From Nocardiopsis quinghaiensis (GTDB lineage: Bacteria; Actinomycetota; Actinomycetes; Streptosporangiales; Streptosporangiaceae), in NCBI RefSeq assembly GCF_008638365.1, contig NZ_VWVU01000015.1:1-64000 (forward strand): a stretch of DNA of 64,000 nucleotides, written 5' to 3'. How positions within the stretch are numbered: position 1 is the first letter of the stretch; every line of letters begins with the position of its first letter. The notes under the pieces are model-generated. The model searched no databases and was not told where the DNA came from. It worked only from the letters and a program-made list of their open reading frames with translations. Of this stretch, positions 17,215-26,096 are shown piece after piece. Made by a program: the position numbers and the translations under genes.

Positions 17215-17238
17215 GGAACACGCGCCCGATCGTGTTCC
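17215..17238. promoter_or_regulatory. inverted repeat in front of the CHAT gene
   Basis: GGAACACG (17215-17222) and CGTGTTCC (17231-17238) form a perfect 8-bp inverted repeat with an 8-base spacer, 127 bases before the CHAT start. GGAAC also resembles the -35 motif of ECF-type promoters. It could be an operator, a promoter element for the locus sigma factor, or a hairpin. Confidence 0.4.
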
Positions 17239-17364
17239 TTCATCCGGCTTCGTCCGGGTTCGCGCACGCCGGATGGCCCCCGATCGGCTCCGACCACTCC
17301 CCTCGGCCCTGCACCGCTGCTATTCCTGGGGTCGGATCGCCCCTTCGGTGAAAGGCACCCGTAC

Positions 17365-19521
17365 GTGTCCCTGCGCGCCCAGTCGGCTCCCCCGTCCCCG
17401 GACTCCCCCTCGGCCCTCCCCCTCCCAGGCGGGCAGGGCGAGTTCGACCACACCGTGCTGCGCTCCGGCAGATCGCTGCTCGCCCGGGTCACCCGCGGAG
17501 TCCTGCTGGCGCAGGAGGGCGGCATGTTCGAACAGACCGCGGCGCTGCTGACCGACACCCACCGGCGGCTCCGCGGCCACCCGGTGGCCGAGTCCGTGAC
17601 GGTGATGCCGGGGGTCCTGCTCAACCTGGGACTCGCACAGACACTGTGCGGGCGCTTCGCACAGGCCGAGGACCACCTGTGCGAGGCCCGTTCCCTGGCG
17701 AGGGAGCGCCGTCTGCCGCTGATGGACATGGTGGTCCGCCAGAACCTGGGGTGCCTGAGCCTCTACCGGGGCGACGCCTCCGGGGCCATCGCCACCTTCC
17801 ACGGCCTGACCGACCGCCTTCCCCCGGAGCGGCGGGAGGCACTGCACGTGGACCTGGCCGAGGCCCTGCTGGCCGAGGGACTGGTGGAGGACGCGGCGAC
17901 GGCCCTGGCGGACGGCCCCTGGGCCGACGGCGCACCCGCCTCGGCCAACACCATGCTGGTGGAGGCCAAGTTGTGGCTGCTGCGGGGCGACCGCCTCCGC
18001 ACCGTCGAGCTCACCCGCCGGGTCCGGCACACGTTCGGCACCGGTTCCCTGTGGTACCGGCTGGCCGCGCGCCTGGAACGGATCGCGGTGCGCGGCGACC
18101 GGTCCCGTCCCGTGTCCCGGGCACGGAACGCCCTGGCCGTTCGGAGTCCGTGGGCGGTACCGGAACCGCACGGACGGGTCGCCGCGCACCGGGCACTGGA
18201 CACGCTCGACCGCGCCGCGTCCCGCCTGCCCGGGCCCTGGCTCGCGGAGGCGGGAAACGACCCGCACGTGGTCCAGGCGGGGTTGGAGAACGCACTGGAG
18301 GCCGGGGAAGCGGCGGCCGCCCTGGAGTGGGCGGAACTGGCCCGGACCTGGGCGGTCCCCCACGTCCCCGGCCCCGGGGTGCGTACACCGGCGACGGTTT
18401 CGCTGGCCGAGCACTACCGGGACGCCCTGGTCCACGGCCGCGACCCCAACACCGTCGCCCGACGCCTGGAGTCCGCCCGCTGGCAGGCACACCACGAGAC
18501 CCGGTCCGCGCGGTCGGCCGGTCCCCCACCGCCCTCCGCACCTGTGCGGGAGCACGCGGACGGCACACGGGGGGATCCCCGCCCCGGCCCCGTGGCCGAC
18601 GCGCTGCTGGAGCGGCTCGGCGACCGGGCGTTCGTCCGGTACACGCGGACCGGAGGGGAGGCCGTGGCGCTCGTGGCCGTGGCCGGGCGGGTCCACGCCC
18701 GGGTACTGGGACCGATCCGCCATGTGGCACGGGTACTCGGCCGGTTCGTGCACCCGCTGCTGCTCCCCGGGCCCTCGTTCGGGACCGACGTCCGGGAGGC
18801 GGCCGACACCGCCGCCGACGCCCTGCTCGGTCCACTGCTGCCGCTGTTCGGGGACCGCCCGCTGGTGGTGGCGGGCGATCCCTACCTGGGCGATCCGCCG
18901 TGGGGCATGCTCCCCCCGTTGCGGGGACGCCCGACGCACCTGGTGCCCACCGCCCGGTTCTGGCTGGACCACGCCCCCTCCGGCACCGCCGCTCCCACCG
19001 CGCCGGGACGGGTACTGCTGGTGGCAGCGCCCGGACCCGCCGGGGCCGGGCGCGAGGTGGCCGGGCTGGCCGGCCTCTACCCGGGAGCACGCGTGCTCAC
19101 CGCCGACCGGACCGGGCGCTCCGACGTGCTGGCCGCCTTCGGGGAGGCCGACCTGGTCCACCTGGCCGGGCACGGGCGCGTTCCCCACCGTTCGCCCATG
19201 CTCGCCTCGGTCACGCTGGACGACGGTCCCCTGTTGGCCTGCGACCTGACCGCACTGTCCCGGGTGCCGGACGTGGTGGTCCTGTCCACCTGCTGGAGCG
19301 GCCGGGGCTTCGCGGGCCGTACCGGGGCTCCACTGGGGTTCGTCGGTGCGCTGCTCGCCGCCGGAGTCCGCGCGGTGGTGGCCAGCCCCGTTCCCGTCGG
19401 GGACTCCAGGGCCGACGTGGCGATGCGCCGCTTCCACCGCGCGTTCGCGCGGGGAGCGCCCCTGCCCGAGGCGGTGGCCGCTCACCTCGGGCGGATCAGC
19501 TTCTGCTGCTTCGGCGCCTGA
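17365..19521 (+). CDS. CHAT-domain cysteine protease with helical-repeat N-terminus
   Basis: This 718-residue protein has a C-terminal CHAT domain, a caspase-like cysteine protease fold. The catalytic pair is visible: His603 in HLAGHG and Cys643 in VVLSTCWSG, followed by GALLAAGVRAVVASPVPV. Residues about 35-400 are helical repeats of TPR type (LLNLGLAQTLCGRFAQAEDH and MVVRQNLGCLSLYRGDASGA), a likely sensing or substrate-docking arm. The GTG at 17365 is a choice; the frame is open from 17146 but that part is not protein-like. It follows the sigma and 146-residue genes in the same direction. The nearest described logic is the TPR-CHAT protease, which cuts a substrate that restrains a sigma factor in CRISPR type III-E systems. 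No CRISPR gene is present here. Confidence 0.88.
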   Translation: MSLRAQSAPPSPDSPSALPLPGGQGEFDHTVLRSGRSLLARVTRGVLLAQEGGMFEQTAALLTDTHRRLRGHPVAESVTVMPGVLLNLGLAQTLCGRFAQAEDHLCEARSLARERRLPLMDMVVRQNLGCLSLYRGDASGAIATFHGLTDRLPPERREALHVDLAEALLAEGLVEDAATALADGPWADGAPASANTMLVEAKLWLLRGDRLRTVELTRRVRHTFGTGSLWYRLAARLERIAVRGDRSRPVSRARNALAVRSPWAVPEPHGRVAAHRALDTLDRAASRLPGPWLAEAGNDPHVVQAGLENALEAGEAAAALEWAELARTWAVPHVPGPGVRTPATVSLAEHYRDALVHGRDPNTVARRLESARWQAHHETRSARSAGPPPPSAPVREHADGTRGDPRPGPVADALLERLGDRAFVRYTRTGGEAVALVAVAGRVHARVLGPIRHVARVLGRFVHPLLLPGPSFGTDVREAADTAADALLGPLLPLFGDRPLVVAGDPYLGDPPWGMLPPLRGRPTHLVPTARFWLDHAPSGTAAPTAPGRVLLVAAPGPAGAGREVAGLAGLYPGARVLTADRTGRSDVLAAFGEADLVHLAGHGRVPHRSPMLASVTLDDGPLLACDLTALSRVPDVVVLSTCWSGRGFAGRTGAPLGFVGALLAAGVRAVVASPVPVGDSRADVAMRRFHRAFARGAPLPEAVAAHLGRISFCCFGA

Positions 19522-19527
19522 GAACCC

Positions 19528-20181
19528 CTACCAGCCGCGCTCGCGCCACTCGTCCAGGTGCGGGCGCTCGACTCCCAGGGTGGTGTCGCGTCCGTGCCCG
19601 GGATAGACCCAGGTGTCGTCGGCCATCGAGCCGAACAGGCGCTCCTCCACGTCCCCGAGCAGAACGCGGAAGTCCTCGTCGGACCAGGTGCGGCCGACAC
19701 CGCCCGGGAAGAGGCTGTCACCGGTGAACAGGTGGGTCCGGCCCTCGGGGTCGTCGTAGCGCAGGGCGATCGATCCGGGTGTGTGCCCGCGCAGGTGGAT
19801 GACGGTCAGGAAGCTCTCCCCCACGGGGACGCGCGTCCCGTGCACGACGGGCTCGTCCACGGAGACCGGGAGTTCCCCGCTGTCGTCGGGGTGGGCGACC
19901 GTTCGGGCACCGGTCTGGCCGACGACCTCGGCCAGGGCCTGCCAGTGGTCCTGATGGCGGTGGGTGGTGATCACCCTCGTCAGGCCGTTCTCGCCGATCA
20001 GTTCCAGGATGCGGTCGGCTTCGGCCGCCGCGTCGATGAGCACGGCCTCGTCGGTGGCACGGCAACGCAGCAGGTAGGTGTTGTTGTCCATTGGCCCGAC
20101 GGCCAGTTTGGTGATCGTCAGATGCGTTAGTCGTCGCAGGTCGGCGGGGCCACCGACCCTGATATCTCCGGAGTAACTCAC
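19528..20181 (-). CDS. MBL-fold metallo-hydrolase (glyoxalase II-like)
   Basis: This 217-residue enzyme has the metallo-beta-lactamase fold. The metal ligands are visible: THRHQDHWQAL (HxHxDH), LRGHTPGS, LFTGDSLFPGGVGR and YPGHG, giving a two-metal site as in hydroxyacylglutathione hydrolase relatives. Such enzymes split thioesters or related bonds; the substrate is unknown. The GTG at 20181 (SYSGDIRV) is preferred; the longer frame to 20385 adds only arginine- and proline-rich sequence. It converges on the CHAT gene with just six bases between the two stop codons, so no terminator fits between them. Confidence 0.85.
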   Translation of the reverse strand: MSYSGDIRVGGPADLRRLTHLTITKLAVGPMDNNTYLLRCRATDEAVLIDAAAEADRILELIGENGLTRVITTHRHQDHWQALAEVVGQTGARTVAHPDDSGELPVSVDEPVVHGTRVPVGESFLTVIHLRGHTPGSIALRYDDPEGRTHLFTGDSLFPGGVGRTWSDEDFRVLLGDVEERLFGSMADDTWVYPGHGRDTTLGVERPHLDEWRERGW

Positions 20182-20293
20182 CCGACCATTGTGACCTGTC
20201 CTCGGGGGCGGACGCACCCGGGTCGCCCGGGCCGGACACCCGGTGGCAGGACGTCCGACCCCAGGACGCGCCGGAGGGCGCCTCGGGCCCCGG

Positions 20294-21115
20294 TTACCGG
20301 GCCCAGCGCGGCGGGCGCTTCTCGAAGAAGGCGGCACGGCCCTCGGCCGCGTCCTCACTCCCGAAGAACTCGGCGGACAGCTCACCCATCCGCGCGAAGG
20401 ACTCGGCCCGCCGGCCGGCCGTGGCCAGCGCGCCCGAACCCAGTTCGCCCAGGAGTTCCTTGGTGCGCGACAGCGCGCGCGGCGCCGATCCCCGCAGCCC
20501 CTGCAGGACCGCGTCCACCGCGTGTTCCATGTCGCGGTCGGGGACGGCCTGGGTGACGAGGCCCGCCCTGGCGGCTTCGGAGGCGTCGAACAGCTCTCCG
20601 GTGAGGAAGTAGCGGCTGAGCTGGCGCGAGTGCATCCGTGCGGACACCGGGACGGAGATGACCGCGGGGACCACGCCGATGCGCACCTCGGTGAAGGCGA
20701 ACGTGGCGCTCCTGGGCGCCAGCGCGATGTCGGCGGCGGCCACCAGCCCTATGCCCCCGGCTCGGGCGGCACCGTTGAGGACGGCGACCACCGGCTTGGG
20801 GGCACCCATGATCTGCTCGAAGATCTCGGGGAGCTCGGGCGCCGGTTCGACCGGGGTGCCCCGGAGCGCCGCGCCGACCTCCTTGAGGTCGGCTCCCGCG
20901 CAGAACACGGAGCCCGTGCCGGTGAGCACGACACCGCGCACCTCGTCGTCGGCCACCGCGTCGGCGAGGGCCCCGGACAGTTCCGAGCGCAGCCGCGCGG
21001 ACAGCGCGTTGCGGTTGCGGGGGGAGTCGAGGGTGACCGTGGCGATGGCCCGGTCGACGGTCAGGCGTACCAGGGGCGTGTCGCCTGAGGGTGTCGGGGA
21101 GGGGTGCTGCGTCAT
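20294..21115 (-). CDS. enoyl-CoA hydratase/isomerase family protein
   Basis: This 273-residue crotonase-fold enzyme probably acts on a CoA thioester in fatty-acid or amino-acid breakdown. Signatures: VTLDSPRNRNALSARL, FCAGADLKEV (oxyanion hole) and NGAARAGGIGLVAAADIALA near residues 105-125. The second oxyanion-hole region and the Phe-rich end are normal. The catalytic Glu of classic hydratases is not obvious, so other crotonase reactions are possible. The ATG at 21115 has GGAGAAAGG at a rather long distance. A 10-bp inverted repeat lies about 80 bases upstream (21196-21222). It lies next to the MBL hydrolase gene with 112 bases between them. Confidence 0.82.
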   Translation of the reverse strand: MTQHPSPTPSGDTPLVRLTVDRAIATVTLDSPRNRNALSARLRSELSGALADAVADDEVRGVVLTGTGSVFCAGADLKEVGAALRGTPVEPAPELPEIFEQIMGAPKPVVAVLNGAARAGGIGLVAAADIALAPRSATFAFTEVRIGVVPAVISVPVSARMHSRQLSRYFLTGELFDASEAARAGLVTQAVPDRDMEHAVDAVLQGLRGSAPRALSRTKELLGELGSGALATAGRRAESFARMGELSAEFFGSEDAAEGRAAFFEKRPPRWAR

Positions 21116-21195
21116 CGCGAGCTGACCTTTCTCCGGGTGCGTCCTCGCGTGTGCGGGGAGGGGTGGGAGCGCGCGGGCCCGTCGCCGCACGCGTC

Positions 21196-21222
21196 ACGCG
21201 TCCGGCTCGTGACCGGACGCGT
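21196..21222. promoter_or_regulatory. 10-bp inverted repeat upstream of the enoyl-CoA hydratase gene
   Basis: ACGCGTCCGG and CCGGACGCGT are a perfect inverted repeat around a 7-base centre (CTCGTGA), about 80 bases before the hydratase start. It is a likely operator or leader hairpin. The rest of 21116-21427 contains no gene that I can support. Confidence 0.45.
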
Positions 21223-21427
21223 CTCACTCGTACGTTGTGCACGAATCCGGTCCAACCCTAGACGGCCGGATCGTCAGGGCACCACGGCGTTCGTCAATTC
21301 CCGGTGACGGGCGATGGTCCCCGTGTTACGCGACACGGCGGGGCTCGCCTCTCGCCTCCCAAGGCTCCCCTCCCCCAGGCCGCCGGGACCCGCGGGCCGC
21401 CAGAGGGCTCCTCCGGCCCCGGCGTCC

Positions 21428-22024
21428 TCAGCGGCCGGTGCTCGCCGCGGACAGGGCGTCGGCGAAGTGCATCATCGCCGAAACGGCCGAGGCGCCGTCC
21501 GCGGCCTCGCTCACCCGCAGGGTGAGGGGCTCGGCGGTGATCGCACCGGTGTAACCGTGGTCGAGCTCACACGTCTCGTCCGCGCAGGAGGCCGGTTCGA
21601 GGTCGATGTGGGCGATCGCGCCCCAGTTCACGGAGAGGTTGACGCTCAACACCAGCTCGCTGGGCAGGCTGCCCGGCGTGTACTCGGCGGGGTTGGGCAC
21701 CACCCGGGTCAGGGCCACCGACTGGATGTTGCCCAACTGGATGCTGTCGGTCGTGGTGGAGGCGTGCGAGGTGCCGCCGGGTTCGGTGGGCGGGTGCTCG
21801 TCGGTGTGGCACACCACGAGCCGGGTCGCGGTCAGCAGCATCACGGTGATGTGCCGCCGCATCTCCATGGCCGGGTCGAAGGTCGCCTCGTGGTGCACGA
21901 TGAACGCCTCGGCGCTCTCGTCACCGAGGACATCGTCGACGGCGTCGATCACCAGCGCGGGGTAGTACCCGCTGCGCTCGATCTCCAGCCGCCAGTCCGT
22001 GGACACGGCACGTGTTTTCCTCAT
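21428..22024 (-). CDS. DUF5998 protein
   Basis: This 198-residue soluble actinobacterial protein contains IERSGYYPALVIDAVDDVLG and FIVHHEATFDPAMEMRRHIT near its start, typical of DUF5998, followed by TRLVVCHTDEH. A PH-like beta-barrel is plausible, but I know of no assigned function. Two cysteines (ASCADETCELDHGY) near residue 160 could bind a metal. The ATG at 22024 has AGGAT/AGGAG upstream. It follows the GNAT/acyl-CoA synthetase gene in the same direction, 68 bases apart, and may share its transcript. Confidence 0.78.
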   Translation of the reverse strand: MRKTRAVSTDWRLEIERSGYYPALVIDAVDDVLGDESAEAFIVHHEATFDPAMEMRRHITVMLLTATRLVVCHTDEHPPTEPGGTSHASTTTDSIQLGNIQSVALTRVVPNPAEYTPGSLPSELVLSVNLSVNWGAIAHIDLEPASCADETCELDHGYTGAITAEPLTLRVSEAADGASAVSAMMHFADALSAASTGR

Positions 22025-22092
22025 ACTCCTATCCTGCCCCCTTCCCGTGACACTTCGCGACCGGGACGTGAACCGGGACGCCCACCTCATGA

Positions 22093-24813
22093 TCAGAACG
22101 TCACCCCGCGCAGCCGCCGGGGACCGGCGTCCGGGCGTACCTCGGGTGCCTCGCGCAGCCACATGCGCGCGCCCAGCACGTGGGCGCCGGTGGCGTTGAC
22201 CAGGACCGGGTCCAGGTCGACGTAGCCGATCTCGGGAAAGGCCTCCACCAGGCGCGACACCCGTATGAGGAGCTCCTCCAGGGCTTCCACGTTGGGCTGC
22301 TCGGCGAGCGAGGTCGCACCGGCGGGCAGCCCGAACAGCAGCGGGGCGGCGCGCACGGCGTGGATGAGGTCGGAGGTGTCCATGTCGGTGAGCGGTGCCA
22401 GCCGGAAGGCCCGGTCGTCGAGCAGCTCGGCGGTCACGTCCGCCAGGCCGAAGGAGACCACCGACCCGAAGGACTGGTTGTCCCCCGCCCGGATGACCGT
22501 GGGCACGCCGGGGGCGACCATGCGCTGCACGACGAGCGAGGCCTCCTCGCCGAAGCGGTCGTGCAGGGAGACGAAGGCGCTGCGTACGTCCTCGGGGGTG
22601 CGCAGGTCGGCGCGCACGAACGCGCCGCCCGCTCGCAGGCGCAGGTCCGGTGAGTCGGCCTTGACCACCGCCGGGTAGCCCAGCTCCCCGGCGGCCACCA
22701 CGGCCTCCTCGCCCGAGGAGACCGGGATGTCGGGGTAGGCGGTGATGCCGTAGCAGGACAGCAGGTCGCGGGCGTCCTCGCCGGAGATCGCCGTCTCCTC
22801 GTCGTAGCGGCGCTCCCCGCCGAACCAGGCGACGTCCTCCACCCGGGGCGTGGTGTTCTTGAGCGCGCGGGCGATGGTGGCGCGGGCGCGGGCCCGGTCG
22901 ATGTCGGGCAGTTCGGGATGGCGTCCGGGTTTGCGGTTGCGCCACTGGGCGTAGCGCGTGGCGTAGGCCAGGGCGCGCACCGCGTCCTCCGGGGAGGGGT
23001 AGGAGGGCACCGATCCGCGCAGGGTCTCGCCCCGCTCGCCGACCTGGCGCAGCTCGTCGGGGATCCCCTGGCGGGCCAGGTAGGTGGTGACGATGGGCTT
23101 GGCCGAGTTCAGGGAGCGGGCCCGCAGCACACTGGCCACGTCGTCGGAGATGGGGTGCAGCGCGGGGACGAACACCACCACCACCGAGTGCACGTCCTCG
23201 GCGGCCAGCGCCGTCTCCAGCGCTCGGTCGAAGTCCTCGGCCGTGGCCTGGGGACCCAGGTTGACCGGGTCGTGCGGCTTGAGCCCCTGGCGCACGGCCG
23301 CGTCCTTGACCAGCAGTTCCAGGGAGTCGGAGTTGCCGATGACGCCCACGCGGGGCCCCTCGGGCAGCGGCTGGTAGGCGAACACCTGGGCGGCGTCGAA
23401 CATCTGCGTGATGTCGTCCACCCGCACCACGCCGGCCTGCTGGAACAGGGAGGTGACCGCGTAGTCGGGCAGGGAGAGCCCGCCCGCGGCGTGGCCGGTG
23501 GGCGTGGTCCGCGCCGAGCCGCCGCTGCGCACCGCCACGACCGGCTTCTGCTTGGCCAGGCGGCGGGCCAGACGGGTGAACTTGCGCGGGTTGCCCAGCG
23601 ACTCCAGGTACTGCAGCACCACCTCGGTGGCGGGGTCCTCCTGCCAGTACTGCATGAGGTCGTTGCCGGACACGTCGGCGCGGTTGCCCGCCGAGACGAA
23701 GGTGGACAGGCCCATCCCGCGCTCGGCGACGCGTTGGAGGATGGCGCGGCCCAGGGCGCCGGACTGGGAGAAGAACCCGATGGTGCCGGTGGGCGGCAGG
23801 TCCGGTGACAGGGTGGCGTTGAGCGAGACGGCGGGGTCGGTGTTGGCGATGCCCAGGCAGTTGGGGCCGATCACGCGCATCCCGGCGGCGCGCGCGGTGC
23901 GCACCAGCTCGTCCTGGCGGGCACGGCCCTCGGGGCCGATCTCGCCGAACCCGGAGCTGACCACGATGAGTCCGTGCACGCCCTTCTCGGCGCACTGCTC
24001 GACCACGTCGACCACCATGTCGGCGCGTACCGCAACGACGGCGAGGTCGACCTGGTCGGGGATGTCCAGGACCGAGGGGTAGGCGCGTACGCCCACGACC
24101 GCCCTGGCCTCGGGGTGGACGGGGTAGACGGGACCCTGGAACTCGCCGCCGAGCAGGTTGCGCAGGGCGGTCTGGCCGATGGTGTGCGCGGTGCGGCTGG
24201 CGCCGATGACCGCGACCGAGTTCGGAAAGAGCAGGCGGGCGATGGAGCGCGACTCGGCGCGCTGTTCACGGGCCCGCATGACCTCGGTGGAGTCGTCGGT
24301 GGGCTGAAGGTCCAGGGTGAGCCGGATGACGCCCTCGTCGAAGGTCTGCTGGGCCGTGTAGCCGGCCTCGCGGAAGACGTTGATCATCCGCCGGTTCTCG
24401 GGCAGCACGTCGGCGATGAAACGGCGCACACCGCGTTCGCGGGCGGCCGCGCCGATGTGCTCCAACAGCACCGAGGCCAGGCCGCGGCCCTGGTGGGTGT
24501 CCTCGACGACGAAGGCGACCTCGGCCTCCTCCGGAGCCACCTTGTCGTAGCGCACCACGGCGACGAGGGAGTCGGAGATGGTGGCGACCAGTGCCACGCG
24601 GTCCTCGTAGTCGACGTTGGTGAAGCGTCTGACGTCGCGGTCGGAGAGCTTGGGATAGGGCGCGAAGAACCGGTAGTAGATGGTCTCCGGTGAGAGCCTG
24701 GCGTGGAACTCGCGGAGCAGGTCGGTGTCTTCGGCGGTGATGGGGCGCAGGTGCGCGGTGCCTCCGTCGGTGAGGACGACGTCGGCTTCCCAGTGGTTCG
24801 GGTAGGACTGCAC
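22093..24813 (-). CDS. GNAT acetyltransferase/ADP-forming acyl-CoA synthetase fusion (Pat-like)
   Basis: This is a 906-residue two-part protein. The first 190 residues form a GNAT acetyltransferase (VVEDTHQGRGLASVLLEHIG binds acetyl-CoA). The remainder is an acetate-CoA ligase (ADP-forming)-like unit: a CoA-binding Rossmann domain (SVAVIGASRTAHTIGQTALR), succinyl-CoA ligase-like domains, and an ATP-grasp part (YPAVVKADSPDLRLRAGGAF). Related proteins acetylate and inactivate acyl-CoA synthetases in response to nucleotides or amino acids, linking acetyl-CoA level to metabolism. Several actinobacterial members keep the ligase part only for regulation. The GTG at 24813 gives the expected start; its ribosome site is weak. 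Confidence 0.85.
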   Translation of the reverse strand: MQSYPNHWEADVVLTDGGTAHLRPITAEDTDLLREFHARLSPETIYYRFFAPYPKLSDRDVRRFTNVDYEDRVALVATISDSLVAVVRYDKVAPEEAEVAFVVEDTHQGRGLASVLLEHIGAAARERGVRRFIADVLPENRRMINVFREAGYTAQQTFDEGVIRLTLDLQPTDDSTEVMRAREQRAESRSIARLLFPNSVAVIGASRTAHTIGQTALRNLLGGEFQGPVYPVHPEARAVVGVRAYPSVLDIPDQVDLAVVAVRADMVVDVVEQCAEKGVHGLIVVSSGFGEIGPEGRARQDELVRTARAAGMRVIGPNCLGIANTDPAVSLNATLSPDLPPTGTIGFFSQSGALGRAILQRVAERGMGLSTFVSAGNRADVSGNDLMQYWQEDPATEVVLQYLESLGNPRKFTRLARRLAKQKPVVAVRSGGSARTTPTGHAAGGLSLPDYAVTSLFQQAGVVRVDDITQMFDAAQVFAYQPLPEGPRVGVIGNSDSLELLVKDAAVRQGLKPHDPVNLGPQATAEDFDRALETALAAEDVHSVVVVFVPALHPISDDVASVLRARSLNSAKPIVTTYLARQGIPDELRQVGERGETLRGSVPSYPSPEDAVRALAYATRYAQWRNRKPGRHPELPDIDRARARATIARALKNTTPRVEDVAWFGGERRYDEETAISGEDARDLLSCYGITAYPDIPVSSGEEAVVAAGELGYPAVVKADSPDLRLRAGGAFVRADLRTPEDVRSAFVSLHDRFGEEASLVVQRMVAPGVPTVIRAGDNQSFGSVVSFGLADVTAELLDDRAFRLAPLTDMDTSDLIHAVRAAPLLFGLPAGATSLAEQPNVEALEELLIRVSRLVEAFPEIGYVDLDPVLVNATGAHVLGARMWLREAPEVRPDAGPRRLRGVTF

Positions 24814-25103
24814 GACTGTGAGACTAAACGACAAACGGCCGAATCCGGGGAAAGTACGTGCGGGTGCCGTGAAAACCCCGCTCGGAGCCCCTGCCCGGCG
24901 CGTCCCCACGGGCCGGTCTCGCGGCCCCGGTCCGGGCCCGGACGCGGGCCCGGGTTCGCCCGTACCGCGGGGATGCGAGCCTCCGGGAGGGAATCGGATC
25001 CGGTGTGGCCGGGGTGCTGTCACTTCGTTACACGCCGCTGACAGTTCACCTGTTAACGTCGTGCGAGCACGGAATCTCATAATCCTCGGCGGTGGCTGGC
25101 GAA

Positions 25104-26048
25104 ATGACACGAGTGGTCGTGATCGGTGACCTGATGACCGACGCCGTCGCGCGCGCGTTCCACGCGTTGGCTCGCGGCAGCGATACCCCGGCGTCCGTGG
25201 TCATGTACGGCGGCGGCTCCGGGGCGAACATCGCCTCGTGGCTGGCCGTGGAGGGCATCGAGACCACCTTCGTCGGTCGCCGGGGCTCCGACATCACCGG
25301 ACGCACCCGTGAGATGGAACTCATGGGCTACGGCCTGGACTCACGCATGGTGATGGACCCCGAGCGCCCCACCGGCACCTGCGTGGTGATGATCACGCAC
25401 CGGGGCGACCGGACGATGCTGAGCGACCCGGGCGCCAACGCCCGCCTGCAGCCCGAGGACCTGCCCCGCGACGTGTTCGGCCCGGACGGGCACCTGCACG
25501 TGTCGGGGTACACGCTGATCAACCCCGACTCCCGGCGCGCCGCCCGGGTGGCGCTGCGCATGGCCCGTGAGAGCGGGATGTCGATCTCGGTGGACGCCGG
25601 CTCGCACGCGCCGCTGGAGCGTGCGGGCGCGGAGAACTTCCTGGACTGGACCCAGGGCGCGCGCCTGCTGTTCGCCAACGCCGACCAGGCCCGGGTGCTC
25701 ACCGGACGGGACGAACCCGAGGCCGCCGCGAAGGTACTGACCGCCTGGTTCCCGAACGTGGTGCTCAAGCTCGGTGACAAGGGCGGCCTGTGGGCGTCCA
25801 AGACCCGCGACGACTGCGTGACGGCGCCCGCCGAGCCGGTGGAGCCGTCCCCGGGTTCGGTGGGCGCCGGTGACGCGTTCGTCGCCGGTTTCCTGCCCGC
25901 GTGGCTGGCCGGACGCCATCCCAAGGAGGCGCTGGGCCGGGCGCACCACCTGGCGGCACGCGCCCTGCACCAGCCGGGTGCCCGCCCGGACCTGGGCGAG
26001 GAGCAGCCGGTCCGCCGCGGTGCCCCGCGCGGCCAGCGCATCCGCTAG
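25104..26048 (+). CDS. PfkB-family carbohydrate kinase
   Basis: This 314-residue kinase of the ribokinase/PfkB family transfers phosphate from ATP to a sugar or nucleoside. YGGGSGANIASWLAVEG near residue 40 is the PfkB signature 1 region, and PGSVGAGDAFVAGFLPAWLA near 250 holds the catalytic Asp and anion hole. Substrate specificity is not visible. I use the ATG at 25104; GTG at 25092 is an option. A -10-like CATAAT at 25078-25083 would place transcription start only some 15 bases before the gene, and no -35 is obvious. It converges with the RecQ-like gene. Confidence 0.85.
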   Translation: MTRVVVIGDLMTDAVARAFHALARGSDTPASVVMYGGGSGANIASWLAVEGIETTFVGRRGSDITGRTREMELMGYGLDSRMVMDPERPTGTCVVMITHRGDRTMLSDPGANARLQPEDLPRDVFGPDGHLHVSGYTLINPDSRRAARVALRMARESGMSISVDAGSHAPLERAGAENFLDWTQGARLLFANADQARVLTGRDEPEAAAKVLTAWFPNVVLKLGDKGGLWASKTRDDCVTAPAEPVEPSPGSVGAGDAFVAGFLPAWLAGRHPKEALGRAHHLAARALHQPGARPDLGEEQPVRRGAPRGQRIR

Positions 26049-26096
26049 TGCGGTGACACAGGCCGCCGGCCCCGCCGCCGCACGGACGCGGCCGGA

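Noticed and set aside
17146-17364. Longer start of the CHAT gene at GTG 17146
   Set aside because: The extra 73 residues are Pro/Arg/Ser-rich and without any domain, and the inverted repeat lies inside them; the start at 17365 is more likely.
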